Source: JAJYIV01 sp964616135
GTDB taxonomy: Bacteria > Patescibacteriota > Patescibacteriia > UBA9934 > GWF2-40-263
Assembly (NCBI GenBank): GCA_964616135.1
Contig: CAZTTQ010000002.1
Location: 4,080 to 68,079 of the forward strand
DNA length: 64,000 nt
Direction: 5' to 3'
This document shows positions 8,770 to 16,164 of the stretch, one piece after another. Numbering within the stretch: the stretch's first letter is position 1; each line of letters starts with the position of its first letter. The notes beneath the pieces were generated by a model, which was not told the DNA's origin, made no database searches, and saw only the letters and a program-made list of their open reading frames with translations. The position numbers and the translations under genes are program-made.

Positions 8770-8869
8770 AAGTGATGTTGGTATGGGGTTGCCAAACCTT
8801 ACAGCCGACGAATATTAGGGCTCACCCTAGCGAAAACTGGGGAAAAAATCAATGGTCTGACCCGAATAT

Positions 8870-8898
8870 TTGACTTTTTCCCTTTATTTGTCTACTCT
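8870..8898 (+). promoter_or_regulatory. Candidate promoter of the HTH gene
   Basis: TTGACT and TACTCT separated by 17 bp. The -10 box is weak (3 of 6 consensus bases) and is overlapped by the palindrome at 8886-8911. The predicted start site is about 20 nt before the ATG at 8925. Confidence 0.45.
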
Positions 8899-8911
8899 AG
8901 CGTAGTCAAAT
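8886..8911. promoter_or_regulatory. 26-bp palindrome, candidate operator
   Basis: Arms ATTTGTCTAC (8886-8895) and GTAGTCAAAT (8902-8911) are inverted repeats with one mismatch, separated by TCTAGC. The palindrome covers the candidate -10 box of the HTH gene and lies between that gene and the sigma operon. Repression by the HTH protein is an inference. Confidence 0.5.
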
Positions 8912-8924
8912 AACATGATTTGGT

Positions 8925-9218
8925 ATGTCCTTGGACACGGTTGTACGCATCACTGTATCAGAAGCGGCCCGTCTCTTTGGCGTCAGCCAGCGCACCATCC
9001 GTCGGGCCTTGACTGCCCAGGAAATCACCTACGTGGTGGTCCAGGGGCGCTACAAAATCAACTTCGAATCGGTCCTGCGGTGGTCCCAAAGCGCCTCAAC
9101 CGTGCGAAATAAACGCGATAAACGCGGAATTGGGCAGTACGTGGAAAAATGGAAGATCAAGAACAAGTTGTATTCCCCGAACCCCCAAGTCCTGAAAGAC
9201 CAAGATCCCACGCCGTAG
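8925..9218 (+). CDS. Small helix-turn-helix DNA-binding protein
   Basis: A 97-aa protein. Residues 8-52 (ITVSEAARLFGVSQRTIRRA, then YKINFESVLRW) match the excisionase/MerR-like winged-helix pattern. In such proteins the helix after SEAARLFGVS reads DNA and the next strand forms the wing. The C-terminal 40 residues are basic and Asn/Lys-rich (VRNKRDKRGIGQYVEKWKIKNK), probably extra DNA contacts. The gene is monocistronic with its own terminator at 9204-9233. It is divergent from the sigma/DUF5667 pair, with a palindrome over its promoter, so autoregulation or control of the sigma operon is likely. No recombinase gene lies nearby, so a transcriptional regulator is favoured over a recombination directionality factor. 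Confidence 0.75.
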   Translation: MSLDTVVRITVSEAARLFGVSQRTIRRALTAQEITYVVVQGRYKINFESVLRWSQSASTVRNKRDKRGIGQYVEKWKIKNKLYSPNPQVLKDQDPTP

Positions 9219-9233
9219 GCGTGGGTCTTTATT
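9204..9233 (+). terminator. Terminator after the HTH gene
   Basis: Stem CCCACGCC/GGCGTGGG with a 3-nt loop followed by TCTTTATTTT. The stop codon is inside the hairpin. Confidence 0.85.
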
Positions 9234-9268
9234 TTGCCTGAAATAAGCCAATAATCGACCATTTACTC

Positions 9269-9297
9269 TTGACAAAAAGCCCATTTTCGGGTACTAT
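9269..9297 (+). promoter_or_regulatory. Promoter of the glycosyltransferase gene
   Basis: TTGACA (perfect -35) and TACTAT separated by 17 bp, 45 bp upstream of the ATG at 9343. Confidence 0.8.
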
Positions 9298-9342
9298 TCC
9301 CCCTTAACTCAACGGCAGAAATAGGCCAAACACAGCCCAAAT

Positions 9343-10503
9343 ATGAAGATCGCCATGATCGGACAAAAGGGCATTCCTGCGGCGGCCGGCGGCATTGAAC
9401 GCCACGTCGAGGAACTTTCCGTGGAACTCGCCAAGCGCGGCCACGAGGTGCTTGTGTTTTGCCGCCGTTGGTATGTCTGGCCGGTGCACACCTATAAGAA
9501 CGTGCGCTGTATCGCCACCCCGTCCATCCGCACCAAGCACTTGGACGCCATCACGCACACCTTCACGTCCATTCTGCGTGCCGTATGGGAAGGCGCCGAC
9601 GTCTTCCACATCCACGGCGTGGGCCCCGCCCTGCTCTCCTGGTTGCCGCGCATCTTGCGCCCGTCCGCCCGCGTCATCGTGACCTTCCACTGCATTGACC
9701 GCTCCCACGGCAAGTGGGGCCGTCTGGCAAAGTTCATGCTCCGCCTGGGCGAATGGATCGCGTTGCGCGCGCCGCATGCGACCGTCGTCGTATCCAAGGC
9801 CCTCCAAACGTACGTGCGCATGCAGTACGAATTGGACGCGGTGTACATTCCGAACGGGACCCGCTTCAACACGGCACGCCCGAACCTGGAATTGGTAAAG
9901 GACTTCGGCCTGGCGCCGGGAGCGTACCTGCTCTTCTGCGCCCGCCTCGTTCGCCATAAGGGCGCCCACCTCTTGGTGGAGGCCTGGAAGCGTCTGCAGA
10001 CGGAGCGCCCCGACCTGACCGCCGGCAAAAAGCTGGCGATCGTCGGCGGCTCCGCCTTTACGGACGGCTACGTGGAGGAATTGCGCGCCCAAGTCGGCGA
10101 CGACCCGACGGTCGTCCTGACCGGCACCCAAACGGGTGACGCGCTCCACGCGCTGTTCGCCGGCGCCTACGCCGTCGTGCACCCTTCTGAATCCGAAGGA
10201 TTGCCGATCTCCGTCCTGGAAGCCATGTCCTACGGCAAATGCGTGCTGTCTTCCGACATTCCGGAAAACCTGGAACTGACGGAACGCCACGGTATGTCCT
10301 TCCGTACGGGCCACCTGGACGACCTGGTCCGCAAAATGGAAATGCTCCTGGAACACCCGGACCTCGTGTCCGCCGTGGGCGCCGACGCCCGCGCCTGGGT
10401 ATCCAAGCACTACGACTGGGAGGATATCGGCGAACAGACCGAATACCTCTACGAAGCCGTGGAATTCATCCCGGACCTGAAGACGCAGGCGCACGGCGCC
10501 TAA
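9343..10503 (+). CDS. Family-4 glycosyltransferase
   Basis: A 386-aa GT-B fold enzyme of the GT4 type. The N-terminal acceptor domain begins MKIAMIGQKGIPAAAGGIERHV, where the Gly-rich loop after the first strand is typical. The C-terminal donor domain includes LLFCARLVRHKGAHLLVEAW near residues 205-225 and the E-x7-E nucleotide-sugar motif ESEGLPISVLE near residues 285-295. It transfers a sugar from a nucleotide-sugar donor to a growing glycan at the inner face of the membrane; the sugar cannot be deduced. It is monocistronic, with a strong promoter at 9269-9297 and a terminator at 10510-10538. It faces a second GT4 gene and an O-antigen-ligase-like gene, so a role in cell-surface polysaccharide is likely. 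Confidence 0.9.
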   Translation: MKIAMIGQKGIPAAAGGIERHVEELSVELAKRGHEVLVFCRRWYVWPVHTYKNVRCIATPSIRTKHLDAITHTFTSILRAVWEGADVFHIHGVGPALLSWLPRILRPSARVIVTFHCIDRSHGKWGRLAKFMLRLGEWIALRAPHATVVVSKALQTYVRMQYELDAVYIPNGTRFNTARPNLELVKDFGLAPGAYLLFCARLVRHKGAHLLVEAWKRLQTERPDLTAGKKLAIVGGSAFTDGYVEELRAQVGDDPTVVLTGTQTGDALHALFAGAYAVVHPSESEGLPISVLEAMSYGKCVLSSDIPENLELTERHGMSFRTGHLDDLVRKMEMLLEHPDLVSAVGADARAWVSKHYDWEDIGEQTEYLYEAVEFIPDLKTQAHGA

Positions 10504-10509
10504 GAAAAA

Positions 10510-10538
10510 ACACCCGGCCATTGGCCGGGTGTTTTGTT
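10510..10538 (+). terminator. Terminator after the glycosyltransferase gene
   Basis: An 11-bp stem (10510-10520 with 10522-10532, core CCCGGCCA/TGGCCGGG) followed by TTTTGTTT. Confidence 0.9.
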
Positions 10539-10637
10539 TGTATTTTGTTCGCGTTGACAGGGGTGGCCCGAACTCTGTTTTCACCTTCCCTGCCCTGCCC
10601 TTCCGCGGCATTTTTTTATTTTTCCTAAGGAAGTGAC

Positions 10638-10666
10638 TGTGGATAGTCCCCACCCGCTTATCCACA
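10638..10666. other. Inverted pair of DnaA-box-like sequences
   Basis: TGTGGATAG (10638-10646) and TTATCCACA (10658-10666, the exact consensus DnaA box) face each other across 11 bp and can also form a 9-bp hairpin. They lie in the 169-bp space between two convergent glycosyltransferase genes, just past the end of the minus-strand gene. The rest of the spacer is the terminator at 10510 and T/C-rich sequence. Confidence 0.35.
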
Positions 10667-10672
10667 GCACGC

Positions 10673-11896
10673 TCATCCGTGGCGGGTCGCCATGGCGTCC
10701 GCGTACGCTTCCAAGACCTTCGGCCAATGGTGCCGGACGTGAAAACGGCCTTCCGTCTCCGCCCGCGCGTTGCGTCCGAGCGACGCCCGCAGCGGTTCGT
10801 CCCGGACTAAACGGTCCAAGGCTTCGGCCCAGGCGGAAACGTCCATAGGCGGCACCAAGGAACCCGTATGGCCGTCCGTCACGACTTCCGGCAGTGCGCC
10901 GCTGTTGCTGGCCACGACCGGTTTGCCGTGCGCCATCGCCTCCAAAGCCACCAGGCCGAAGATTTCGCGCATTCGTGACGGGACGGCGACAGCCAGGGCG
11001 CCGGCGTATTCTTCTTCCAACGCCGCGCCGGAACGGTAGCCGGCGAACGTAACGTTCGAGAGTCCTTCCGCCAATCGTTTTAGCGCCGCCTCCTGCGGGC
11101 CGGAACCGACGATGCGAAACGGCACGTGCGGCAACAGACGCGCGGCAGCAATGAGCGTTTCCACTCCTTTGACCGGCATCAGGCGGCCAACGAAGAGCAC
11201 GTAGCCCTTGTGATCGTACGTGGGCCGAATGGAAACGGGATCAATTCCAAACGGCAACACGCGGACTTTTTCCGCCGGAAATCCCGCCGAGAGCAATTCG
11301 TTCGCGATGTACTGCGACGGACAGAGGAATACGTCCACGAAGCGTTCGTACAATCCCAACTTCCGATGAAAAGCGAATGTGCCGGCCTGCAACAGGCTGG
11401 CCAAGAACGAACGTTTGTGGAACTTCGTCCCGGCCGCTTCCCACACGCCCATGCCCTTCACGTCCTGGGCGGCCCCTTCCGCCGGACGGTCGTATTGCGG
11501 AGACACCAAGTGGTGGTCGTGCACGGTCATCACGACGGGAACCTTCTGCGCGTGGAATGTGTGCAGTACGGACGGCGACAACTGCGTGTACACGTTGTGA
11601 ATGTGGGCCACGTCCGGACGCGTGTCATGCACCAGGTGCGCCAAGTTGCGCCGGGCTTCAAGCGAATACAGCATGCGGCCGAGGGTACGCAGCCCCTGCC
11701 AACCGGCCGACAGGCGCTCCGTCTGCACGAACGACGGAAAATACCGTTCATACGGCGTCGGGAGGTTTTCCGGATGCTTCATGGCAAACGGCACCACCGT
11801 GTGGCCCGCATCGCGTAGCCAATGGGACAGGTCGAAAAAGTACCGGTCGGCGCCCCACCGGGGATAATAGAACTTGTTCGCCTGGAGAATGGTCAT
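10673..11896 (-). CDS. Family-4 glycosyltransferase
   Basis: A 407-aa GT-B enzyme starting MTILQANKFYYPRWGADRYF (ATG 11896). The start codon overlaps the stop codon of the upstream polymerase gene by 4 bp (ATGA), so translation is probably coupled. The donor domain contains VLFVGRLMPVKGVETLI (near residue 225) and the E-x7-E region EIFGLVALEAMAHGKPVVAS (near residue 310), typical of retaining GT4 enzymes. It works in the cytoplasm on lipid-linked or membrane glycans. Co-transcription with an O-antigen-ligase/Wzy-like membrane protein argues for assembly of a surface polysaccharide. The longer frame reaching upstream lies inside the previous gene and is rejected. Confidence 0.9.
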   Translation of the reverse strand: MTILQANKFYYPRWGADRYFFDLSHWLRDAGHTVVPFAMKHPENLPTPYERYFPSFVQTERLSAGWQGLRTLGRMLYSLEARRNLAHLVHDTRPDVAHIHNVYTQLSPSVLHTFHAQKVPVVMTVHDHHLVSPQYDRPAEGAAQDVKGMGVWEAAGTKFHKRSFLASLLQAGTFAFHRKLGLYERFVDVFLCPSQYIANELLSAGFPAEKVRVLPFGIDPVSIRPTYDHKGYVLFVGRLMPVKGVETLIAAARLLPHVPFRIVGSGPQEAALKRLAEGLSNVTFAGYRSGAALEEEYAGALAVAVPSRMREIFGLVALEAMAHGKPVVASNSGALPEVVTDGHTGSLVPPMDVSAWAEALDRLVRDEPLRASLGRNARAETEGRFHVRHHWPKVLEAYADAMATRHG

Positions 11897-13422
11897 ACGG
11901 AGGAATCTTCTTTGGTCTGGGCCGCGAGCAGGCAGACGACGCAGGCGCCGTACATCCACAGGTAGAAACCGAACGTGCGGATTTCAAACGCGGTGGAAAG
12001 GAACCCGATCAAAGAGGCACCAAGCATGGCTGCCGCGTATCCACCGCCAAGCGCGCGGGAGAATGGATCCTTCCCTTCTTGAAAGAGGCGAATGCCCGCA
12101 CGGATCAACAGGACGTACATCCACAAGAACGCCAGGAACCCGATCGTGCCTGTTTCGCCCCAAATGGAGAACCAATTATTGTCGATGTACCCGTCCGTCC
12201 CATAGACGCCAAACGGCAACCCCAATTTGTCGTATGTCTTGGTATTGCCCAACGCGGCAGCGGCACCCCCGCCGTATTGTCCGGGCCCGTGACCGAAGAA
12301 CGGTGAGGCGGGAATCACCACCGTTGGCGTCTGGACGGCCCAGAACACGCGGCCGAGCCCGTAGTATTCCCCACGCCAACGGGCGTAGGAAAAGGTCTCA
12401 TAGAAGCGTTCGACAAACGTCTGCCCAGGCGCCTCCGTAATAAACCGGACGTTCAAGCCGGACAATCCAACGTAACCGAACAACAAGGCGGCGGAAACCA
12501 CGGCGGCGGCCACGACGCGGCGGTCCCGGTACAACACGACCGCGACAAAGAGGAACGCGCCCAAGAACGCAAACCACGACGCGCGAGAAAACGTAAACAC
12601 CAAGGCCGGCACGCCCAACCCGAGCAACCACCACAGTTCCTTACGGGACGTGCGGTACGCCGGGTCATACAGGAACGCCACGGCCAACCCGAGGAAAAAC
12701 GCCAGGAGGTTTCCCAACCGGTCATACCGTCCGAGCGTGGCGAACACGCGCGAGCCCGGGTCCCAAAACTCCGACGTGCCGGACGTGAGCGTGATGTCCC
12801 CGAACGTGCGGACGTCGGACGGCAGTAAAAAACCGTCCAGTACCCCGCCCGTCAGGCGCTGGATGATGCCCAACGCCGCCTGGAACAATGCCACGCCAAA
12901 TAACCAAATGGTGAGCCGCTTCACATACGCCTTGTCCGGCGCCAGCTGGCGGACGATGAAGAACAGGAACACGAACCGGAGGATCTGCCGCACGCCGAGC
13001 GCCGCAATGGAAATCGGCACGGCATTGATTAAGGTCGAAGCGAACAAGACGACCAAGAAGAGCGCAAACGGCAGGTCCAACGCCGATGTCTTGTATTCCC
13101 TGTGTCCGAACACTACCCGGAACACGACGAGGGCGAGCAGCACGTAAATAAGCACTTCGGGAACGTACCGGACGAATACGTACGCCTCGTCCGGGACGAA
13201 TTTCAGCAGAAACGGTTCGAACGGCAGGTACACCGCCAAGGCGGCGATGGCCGCCAACGGCCGCTGCACCGCCCAAATACCGGCCAGGATGCCCAATACG
13301 GCGAACAGCGGGATCCAAGCGGAGGTAAACCGCTGGACCAGGGCAAGACCGAGTACGCCAAAGCCAAACAACCAAAGCAGGGCCTTGGACGGGACCGAAA
13401 AGCGTGGAACGGCTCCCTCCAT
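11893..13422 (-). CDS. O-antigen ligase / polymerase family membrane protein
   Basis: A 509-aa polytopic membrane protein, start chosen at MEGAVPRF (ATG 13422) because the longer frame enters the terminator of the next gene. About 10-12 transmembrane helices are visible, for example ALLWLFGFGVLGLALV near the start. A large extracytoplasmic loop near residues 330-420 contains FFGHGPGQYGGGAAAALGN, and the family trait TFSRASWFAFLGAF, typical of the Wzy_C (O-antigen ligase) domain, lies before it. It would join or polymerise undecaprenyl-linked sugar units outside the membrane. A GT4 gene follows with a 4-bp overlap. A -10-like TATCAT lies just upstream of the start, giving at most a very short leader. 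Confidence 0.88.
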   Translation of the reverse strand: MEGAVPRFSVPSKALLWLFGFGVLGLALVQRFTSAWIPLFAVLGILAGIWAVQRPLAAIAALAVYLPFEPFLLKFVPDEAYVFVRYVPEVLIYVLLALVVFRVVFGHREYKTSALDLPFALFLVVLFASTLINAVPISIAALGVRQILRFVFLFFIVRQLAPDKAYVKRLTIWLFGVALFQAALGIIQRLTGGVLDGFLLPSDVRTFGDITLTSGTSEFWDPGSRVFATLGRYDRLGNLLAFFLGLAVAFLYDPAYRTSRKELWWLLGLGVPALVFTFSRASWFAFLGAFLFVAVVLYRDRRVVAAAVVSAALLFGYVGLSGLNVRFITEAPGQTFVERFYETFSYARWRGEYYGLGRVFWAVQTPTVVIPASPFFGHGPGQYGGGAAAALGNTKTYDKLGLPFGVYGTDGYIDNNWFSIWGETGTIGFLAFLWMYVLLIRAGIRLFQEGKDPFSRALGGGYAAAMLGASLIGFLSTAFEIRTFGFYLWMYGACVVCLLAAQTKEDSSV

Positions 13423-13445
13423 ATCCCCTTCATGATAGCACGGGA

Positions 13446-13498
13446 AAAGAAAAAACCGGCGGCCAGGACCTCTCGAGTGAGAGATCCCGGTCGCCGGC
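13446..13498 (-). terminator. Terminator of the MopE-like gene
   Basis: A long imperfect hairpin with a CCGGCG/CGCCGG base (13456-13461 with 13492-13497) and a T-run on the minus strand from the A-rich stretch at 13446-13455. Confidence 0.85.
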
Positions 13499-13504
13499 AA
13501 GAAC

Positions 13505-15892
13505 TTACGGCACGCCGCAACGGGTCACGAGACCCGCGTCAGCGACGTCCGGCACGACGTTGCACGTCACGCCGTCTCCCGCATTCACGTCCACGACGGC
13601 CCAGTTGTACAGGTCGAGGTAGACGACTTCCGACGCGCTCGTCTCGACGCGCGGCGTGAAGAAGCGGATGCCGTTCGGCGCGAGCCCGAAGGTCAGGGTG
13701 ACCGGCGGGTTCGGCGGCAGCGGGTCCACGGAATACAGAACCCGACCGCAGTTGGAGCTCAAGGACCAGCAGGCGCCGAAGTCGGAGCCGACCTCGACGG
13801 CCGTCACCGCGCCGATGCGCGGATCCTTGTTCGGCTCGCTCCAGCGGGCCGTGGTCGTGATCGCGTTCGTCTGCGAACCGACCAGGTCCACCGTCATCAG
13901 CTGGGTGCCGCTGCTCCAGGAGTAGCGGATGGTCCCGTAGCAAATGGCGTCCGGGTCCGCAGAGCCCTTGAGGCCGTCGCAGTCCAAGTCCAGGTTCGGC
14001 GCGCAGGCTTCGCGTGCCCCCGGACGGGCGAACTTCGACGTATCGTCGCAGTCCAGCGTGTTCTGCACGCGGCCCGCGATGGCGACGAAGGAGGAGACGC
14101 AGTTGGACAGGGTCCCCATGCCGTCTCCGTCCGCGTCCAGGCACCAGCTTCCCTGCGCGCACCCGTTGTTCAGGGTGCCGTCGCAGTCGTCGTCCGCGGC
14201 GTTGCCGCAGACTTCGACCGTCGCCGGGGTATTCTGCACGCAGCTGGACCACTCGTTGCGGACGCCGGAGGCGATGCACGTGGTGGNNNNNNNNNNNNNN
14301 NNNNNNNNNNNNNNNNNNNNNNNNNNNNNNNNNNNNNNNNNNNNNNNNNNNNNNNNNNNNNNNNNNNNNNNNNNNNNNNNNNNNNNCGGGGCGTTGGAGG
14401 CGCCGCAGGATTCCGCGGCGGGCTGGGTCGTCTGGACGCACTCGGTGTATCCGGTGCCGGCCGCGTTGCACGTCTTCGTGCCCGCGGCGCAGACGCCGGG
14501 CTTGCCGGTGGAGCAGGCGTACGTCTGGGCGGGCACGCAGAGGCACCCGTTGGAGACGTCGCCGTCACAGTCCAGATCGAGCCCGTCGTTGCAGGACTCG
14601 CGCTGGGGCGCCGCGTTCTGCACGCAGCTGGACCACTCGTTGCGGACGCCGGAGGCGATGCACGTGGTGGTGCCCGTGTCACACGCGCCCTTGAGGCCGG
14701 TGTGGCACGACTTCGTGGCGGCGAGGACGCACGGCGAGCAGCCTTCGTCGGCCGTGCCGTTGCAGTTCTCGTCGATCCCGTTGCCGGTCCCGTCGGGACC
14801 GCAGTTCTCCGCCACGGGGTTGACCGTGGGCTCGCAGACCCCGGTGGTACCGGAGCCGCGGGCGTTGCAGCGGAGGACGCCAGCCGTCCCGCACGCGCCC
14901 GTCATGCCGGTGGTGCACGAGGCGACCACGGCGTTCGGGGTGCACTGGCAGACCTCGTCGGTCTGCCCGTTGCAGTCCTCGTCGGCCCCGTTCGGGGCGT
15001 TGGAGGCGCCGCAGGATTCCGCGGCGGGCTGGGTCGTCTGGACGCACAGGCCCCACTCGGTGGAGCCGCTCGGCGTGGTACGGCAGGTCTGGAGGCCCGC
15101 GGCGCAGGCCCCCTTCTCCCCCGTCTTGCACGTCTGCGTGGCGTTGGCCGCGCAGAGGCACCCGTTGTCGGGCACGCCGTCGCAGTCCTCGTCTTCGCCG
15201 TTGCCGCAGACCTCGGGGGACGGGCCGTGGTTCGGCACGCACTCGTCGAAGCCGCTGCCGTCGTCGAGGCAGCGCTTGAGGCCGTTCTTGCACGCGCCGA
15301 AGCGCGAGGGGACCTCGCACCGGACCATCAGGGCCGGCTGGCAGCGCGAGACGCACTCGACGTCCTCGTCCGCGTCGCCGTCGCAGTCGTCGTCCAGGCC
15401 GTTGCCGCAGATCTCGGCGCGGGCGACCTCGGACGGAACGCAGTCGGTCCACTTGGTCCCGGACGCGCGCCGCTCGCACAGGCGGGTGCCGAGGGCACAG
15501 ACACCCTCTTCCCCGTCCACATGGCAGCGCTCCCGGACGCCTTCCGGACAGGCGCAGATCTCGTCCGTGTGCCCGTCGCAGTTGTCGTCCCGGCCATTGC
15601 CGAGGCCGTTCGGGCCGCACTGCTCGGACAGGCCGTCCGGGAAGTTGAGCGGCACGCAGTCGGCGTGGCTGCCGTCCGGGTTGCACGCCTTCAGCCCGGT
15701 CGAGCAGATGCCCAGCAGGCCGGTGGCGCACTTCTCCGGGGCGCACGGGGGCGCCGGGTAGCACTTGTCACCGCGAGCGACCGTTCCCGCTCCGCACGGG
15801 GGCGGATCGGTGTTCGTCGCGACGTCCTGGGTACAGGACGCCTGCAGGACGGCCAGACAGGCCGCCCACAGAACGATGTGGAACTTCCTCAT
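13505..15892 (-). CDS. MopE-like Cys-rich repeat lipoprotein (interrupted by a gap)
   Basis: About 795 codons including 100 unknown bases. The start at ATG 15892 is supported by an AGGAG-type SD 10 nt upstream. The N-terminus has a lipobox (AVLQASC, Cys 20), so this is a lipoprotein. At least eight copies of the Cu-binding/MopE-type motif N-G-x-D-x-(D/N)-C-(D/N)-G-x-x-D-(E/N) are visible, for example NGLDDDCDGDADE and NGIDENCNGTADE. They alternate with Cys-rich units of the form C-x-TG-x-x-G-x-C-x-x-G-x-x-x-C. MopE-type repeats bind metal (Ca2+ or Cu) and are common in surface proteins of Myxococcota and some methanotrophs. The gene is visibly more GC-rich than most neighbours and has its own promoter and terminator. 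The gap lies in near-identical repeats, so repeat number is uncertain. The C-terminal 190 residues form a separate beta-rich domain. Confidence 0.85.
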   Translation of the reverse strand: MRKFHIVLWAACLAVLQASCTQDVATNTDPPPCGAGTVARGDKCYPAPPCAPEKCATGLLGICSTGLKACNPDGSHADCVPLNFPDGLSEQCGPNGLGNGRDDNCDGHTDEICACPEGVRERCHVDGEEGVCALGTRLCERRASGTKWTDCVPSEVARAEICGNGLDDDCDGDADEDVECVSRCQPALMVRCEVPSRFGACKNGLKRCLDDGSGFDECVPNHGPSPEVCGNGEDEDCDGVPDNGCLCAANATQTCKTGEKGACAAGLQTCRTTPSGSTEWGLCVQTTQPAAESCGASNAPNGADEDCNGQTDEVCQCTPNAVVASCTTGMTGACGTAGVLRCNARGSGTTGVCEPTVNPVAENCGPDGTGNGIDENCNGTADEGCSPCVLAATKSCHTGLKGACDTGTTTCIASGVRNEWSSCVQNAAPQRESCNDGLDLDCDGDVSNGCLCVPAQTYACSTGKPGVCAAGTKTCNAAGTGYTECVQTTQPAAESCGASNAPXXXXXXXXXXXXXXXXXXXXXXXXXXXXXXXXXXTTCIASGVRNEWSSCVQNTPATVEVCGNAADDDCDGTLNNGCAQGSWCLDADGDGMGTLSNCVSSFVAIAGRVQNTLDCDDTSKFARPGAREACAPNLDLDCDGLKGSADPDAICYGTIRYSWSSGTQLMTVDLVGSQTNAITTTARWSEPNKDPRIGAVTAVEVGSDFGACWSLSSNCGRVLYSVDPLPPNPPVTLTFGLAPNGIRFFTPRVETSASEVVYLDLYNWAVVDVNAGDGVTCNVVPDVADAGLVTRCGVP
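14232..14286. repeat. 55-bp direct repeat A, copy 1 (gap edge)
   Basis: Identical to 14616-14670. This copy ends exactly where the 100-N gap begins, which points to repeat collapse during assembly. Confidence 0.9.
14287..14386. other. Assembly gap (100 N) inside the MopE-like gene
   Basis: Exactly 100 Ns, a usual placeholder for a gap of unknown size. Both flanks are repeats found again further along the same gene. Confidence 0.95.
14387..14441. repeat. 55-bp direct repeat B, copy 1 (gap edge)
   Basis: Identical to 14993-15047. It begins at the first known base after the gap. Confidence 0.9.
14616..14670. repeat. 55-bp direct repeat A, copy 2
   Basis: The second copy of the sequence at 14232-14286, encoding the same Cys-rich unit (TTCIASGVRNEWSSCVQN). 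Confidence 0.9.
14993..15047. repeat. 55-bp direct repeat B, copy 2
   Basis: The second copy of the sequence at 14387-14441, encoding VQTTQPAAESCGASNAP. Confidence 0.9.
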
Positions 15893-15918
15893 GGGTCTCT
15901 CTCCTCTTCGAACACGCC

Positions 15919-15955
15919 GCCAAAATGGCGGGGGCGCGCATGCGCGCCCTGGTAG
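15919..15955 (-). promoter_or_regulatory. Two hairpins in the MopE-like leader
   Basis: In the roughly 165-nt leader, an 18-bp perfect palindrome (GGGCGCGCATGCGCGCCC on the minus strand) is followed by a CCGCCA/TGGCGG hairpin, then the SD. Neither has a T-run, so control of translation or mRNA stability is more likely than termination. Confidence 0.45.
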
Positions 15956-16062
15956 GGTAGAACCGTTCGTCTCTTCGCCGGTTGTGAAAAGGCCCGGATC
16001 CGCCTTGAACCTGCCGAAACGCGTCCGTCGCGAGGGCGGAAATACCCGTCAACGAACGGCGT

Positions 16063-16091
16063 TTATTACCACGAAACGAACGAAAAGTCAA
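16063..16091 (-). promoter_or_regulatory. Promoter of the MopE-like gene
   Basis: TTGACT and TAATAA separated by 17 bp on the minus strand. The predicted leader is about 165 nt, unusually long for this window. Confidence 0.75.
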
Positions 16092-16104
16092 GGGGAAAAC
16101 GAAC

Positions 16105-16149
16105 GAAAAAAGAAACGAGCGGCAGGACCAGGAAGGTCCCGCCGCTCGA
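16105..16149 (-). terminator. Terminator of the small repeat lipoprotein gene
   Basis: Stem CGAGCGGC (16116-16123) with GCCGCTCG (16141-16148), an inner GGACC/GGTCC, and a T-rich run on the minus strand. Confidence 0.88.
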
Positions 16150-16164
16150 GAGAGCAGCGCGTCG

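Noticed and set aside
10638..10666. Chromosome origin (oriC)
   Set aside because: Only two DnaA-like boxes, no AT-rich unwinding region, and no dnaA or dnaN nearby. parAB at the far end is suggestive of origin proximity but not enough.
13944..15761. Long plus-strand open frame opposite the MopE-like gene
   Set aside because: A shadow of a repeat-rich gene; the Ser/Pro/His-rich translation has no domain and no SD, and the minus strand has SD, lipobox and metal-binding repeats.
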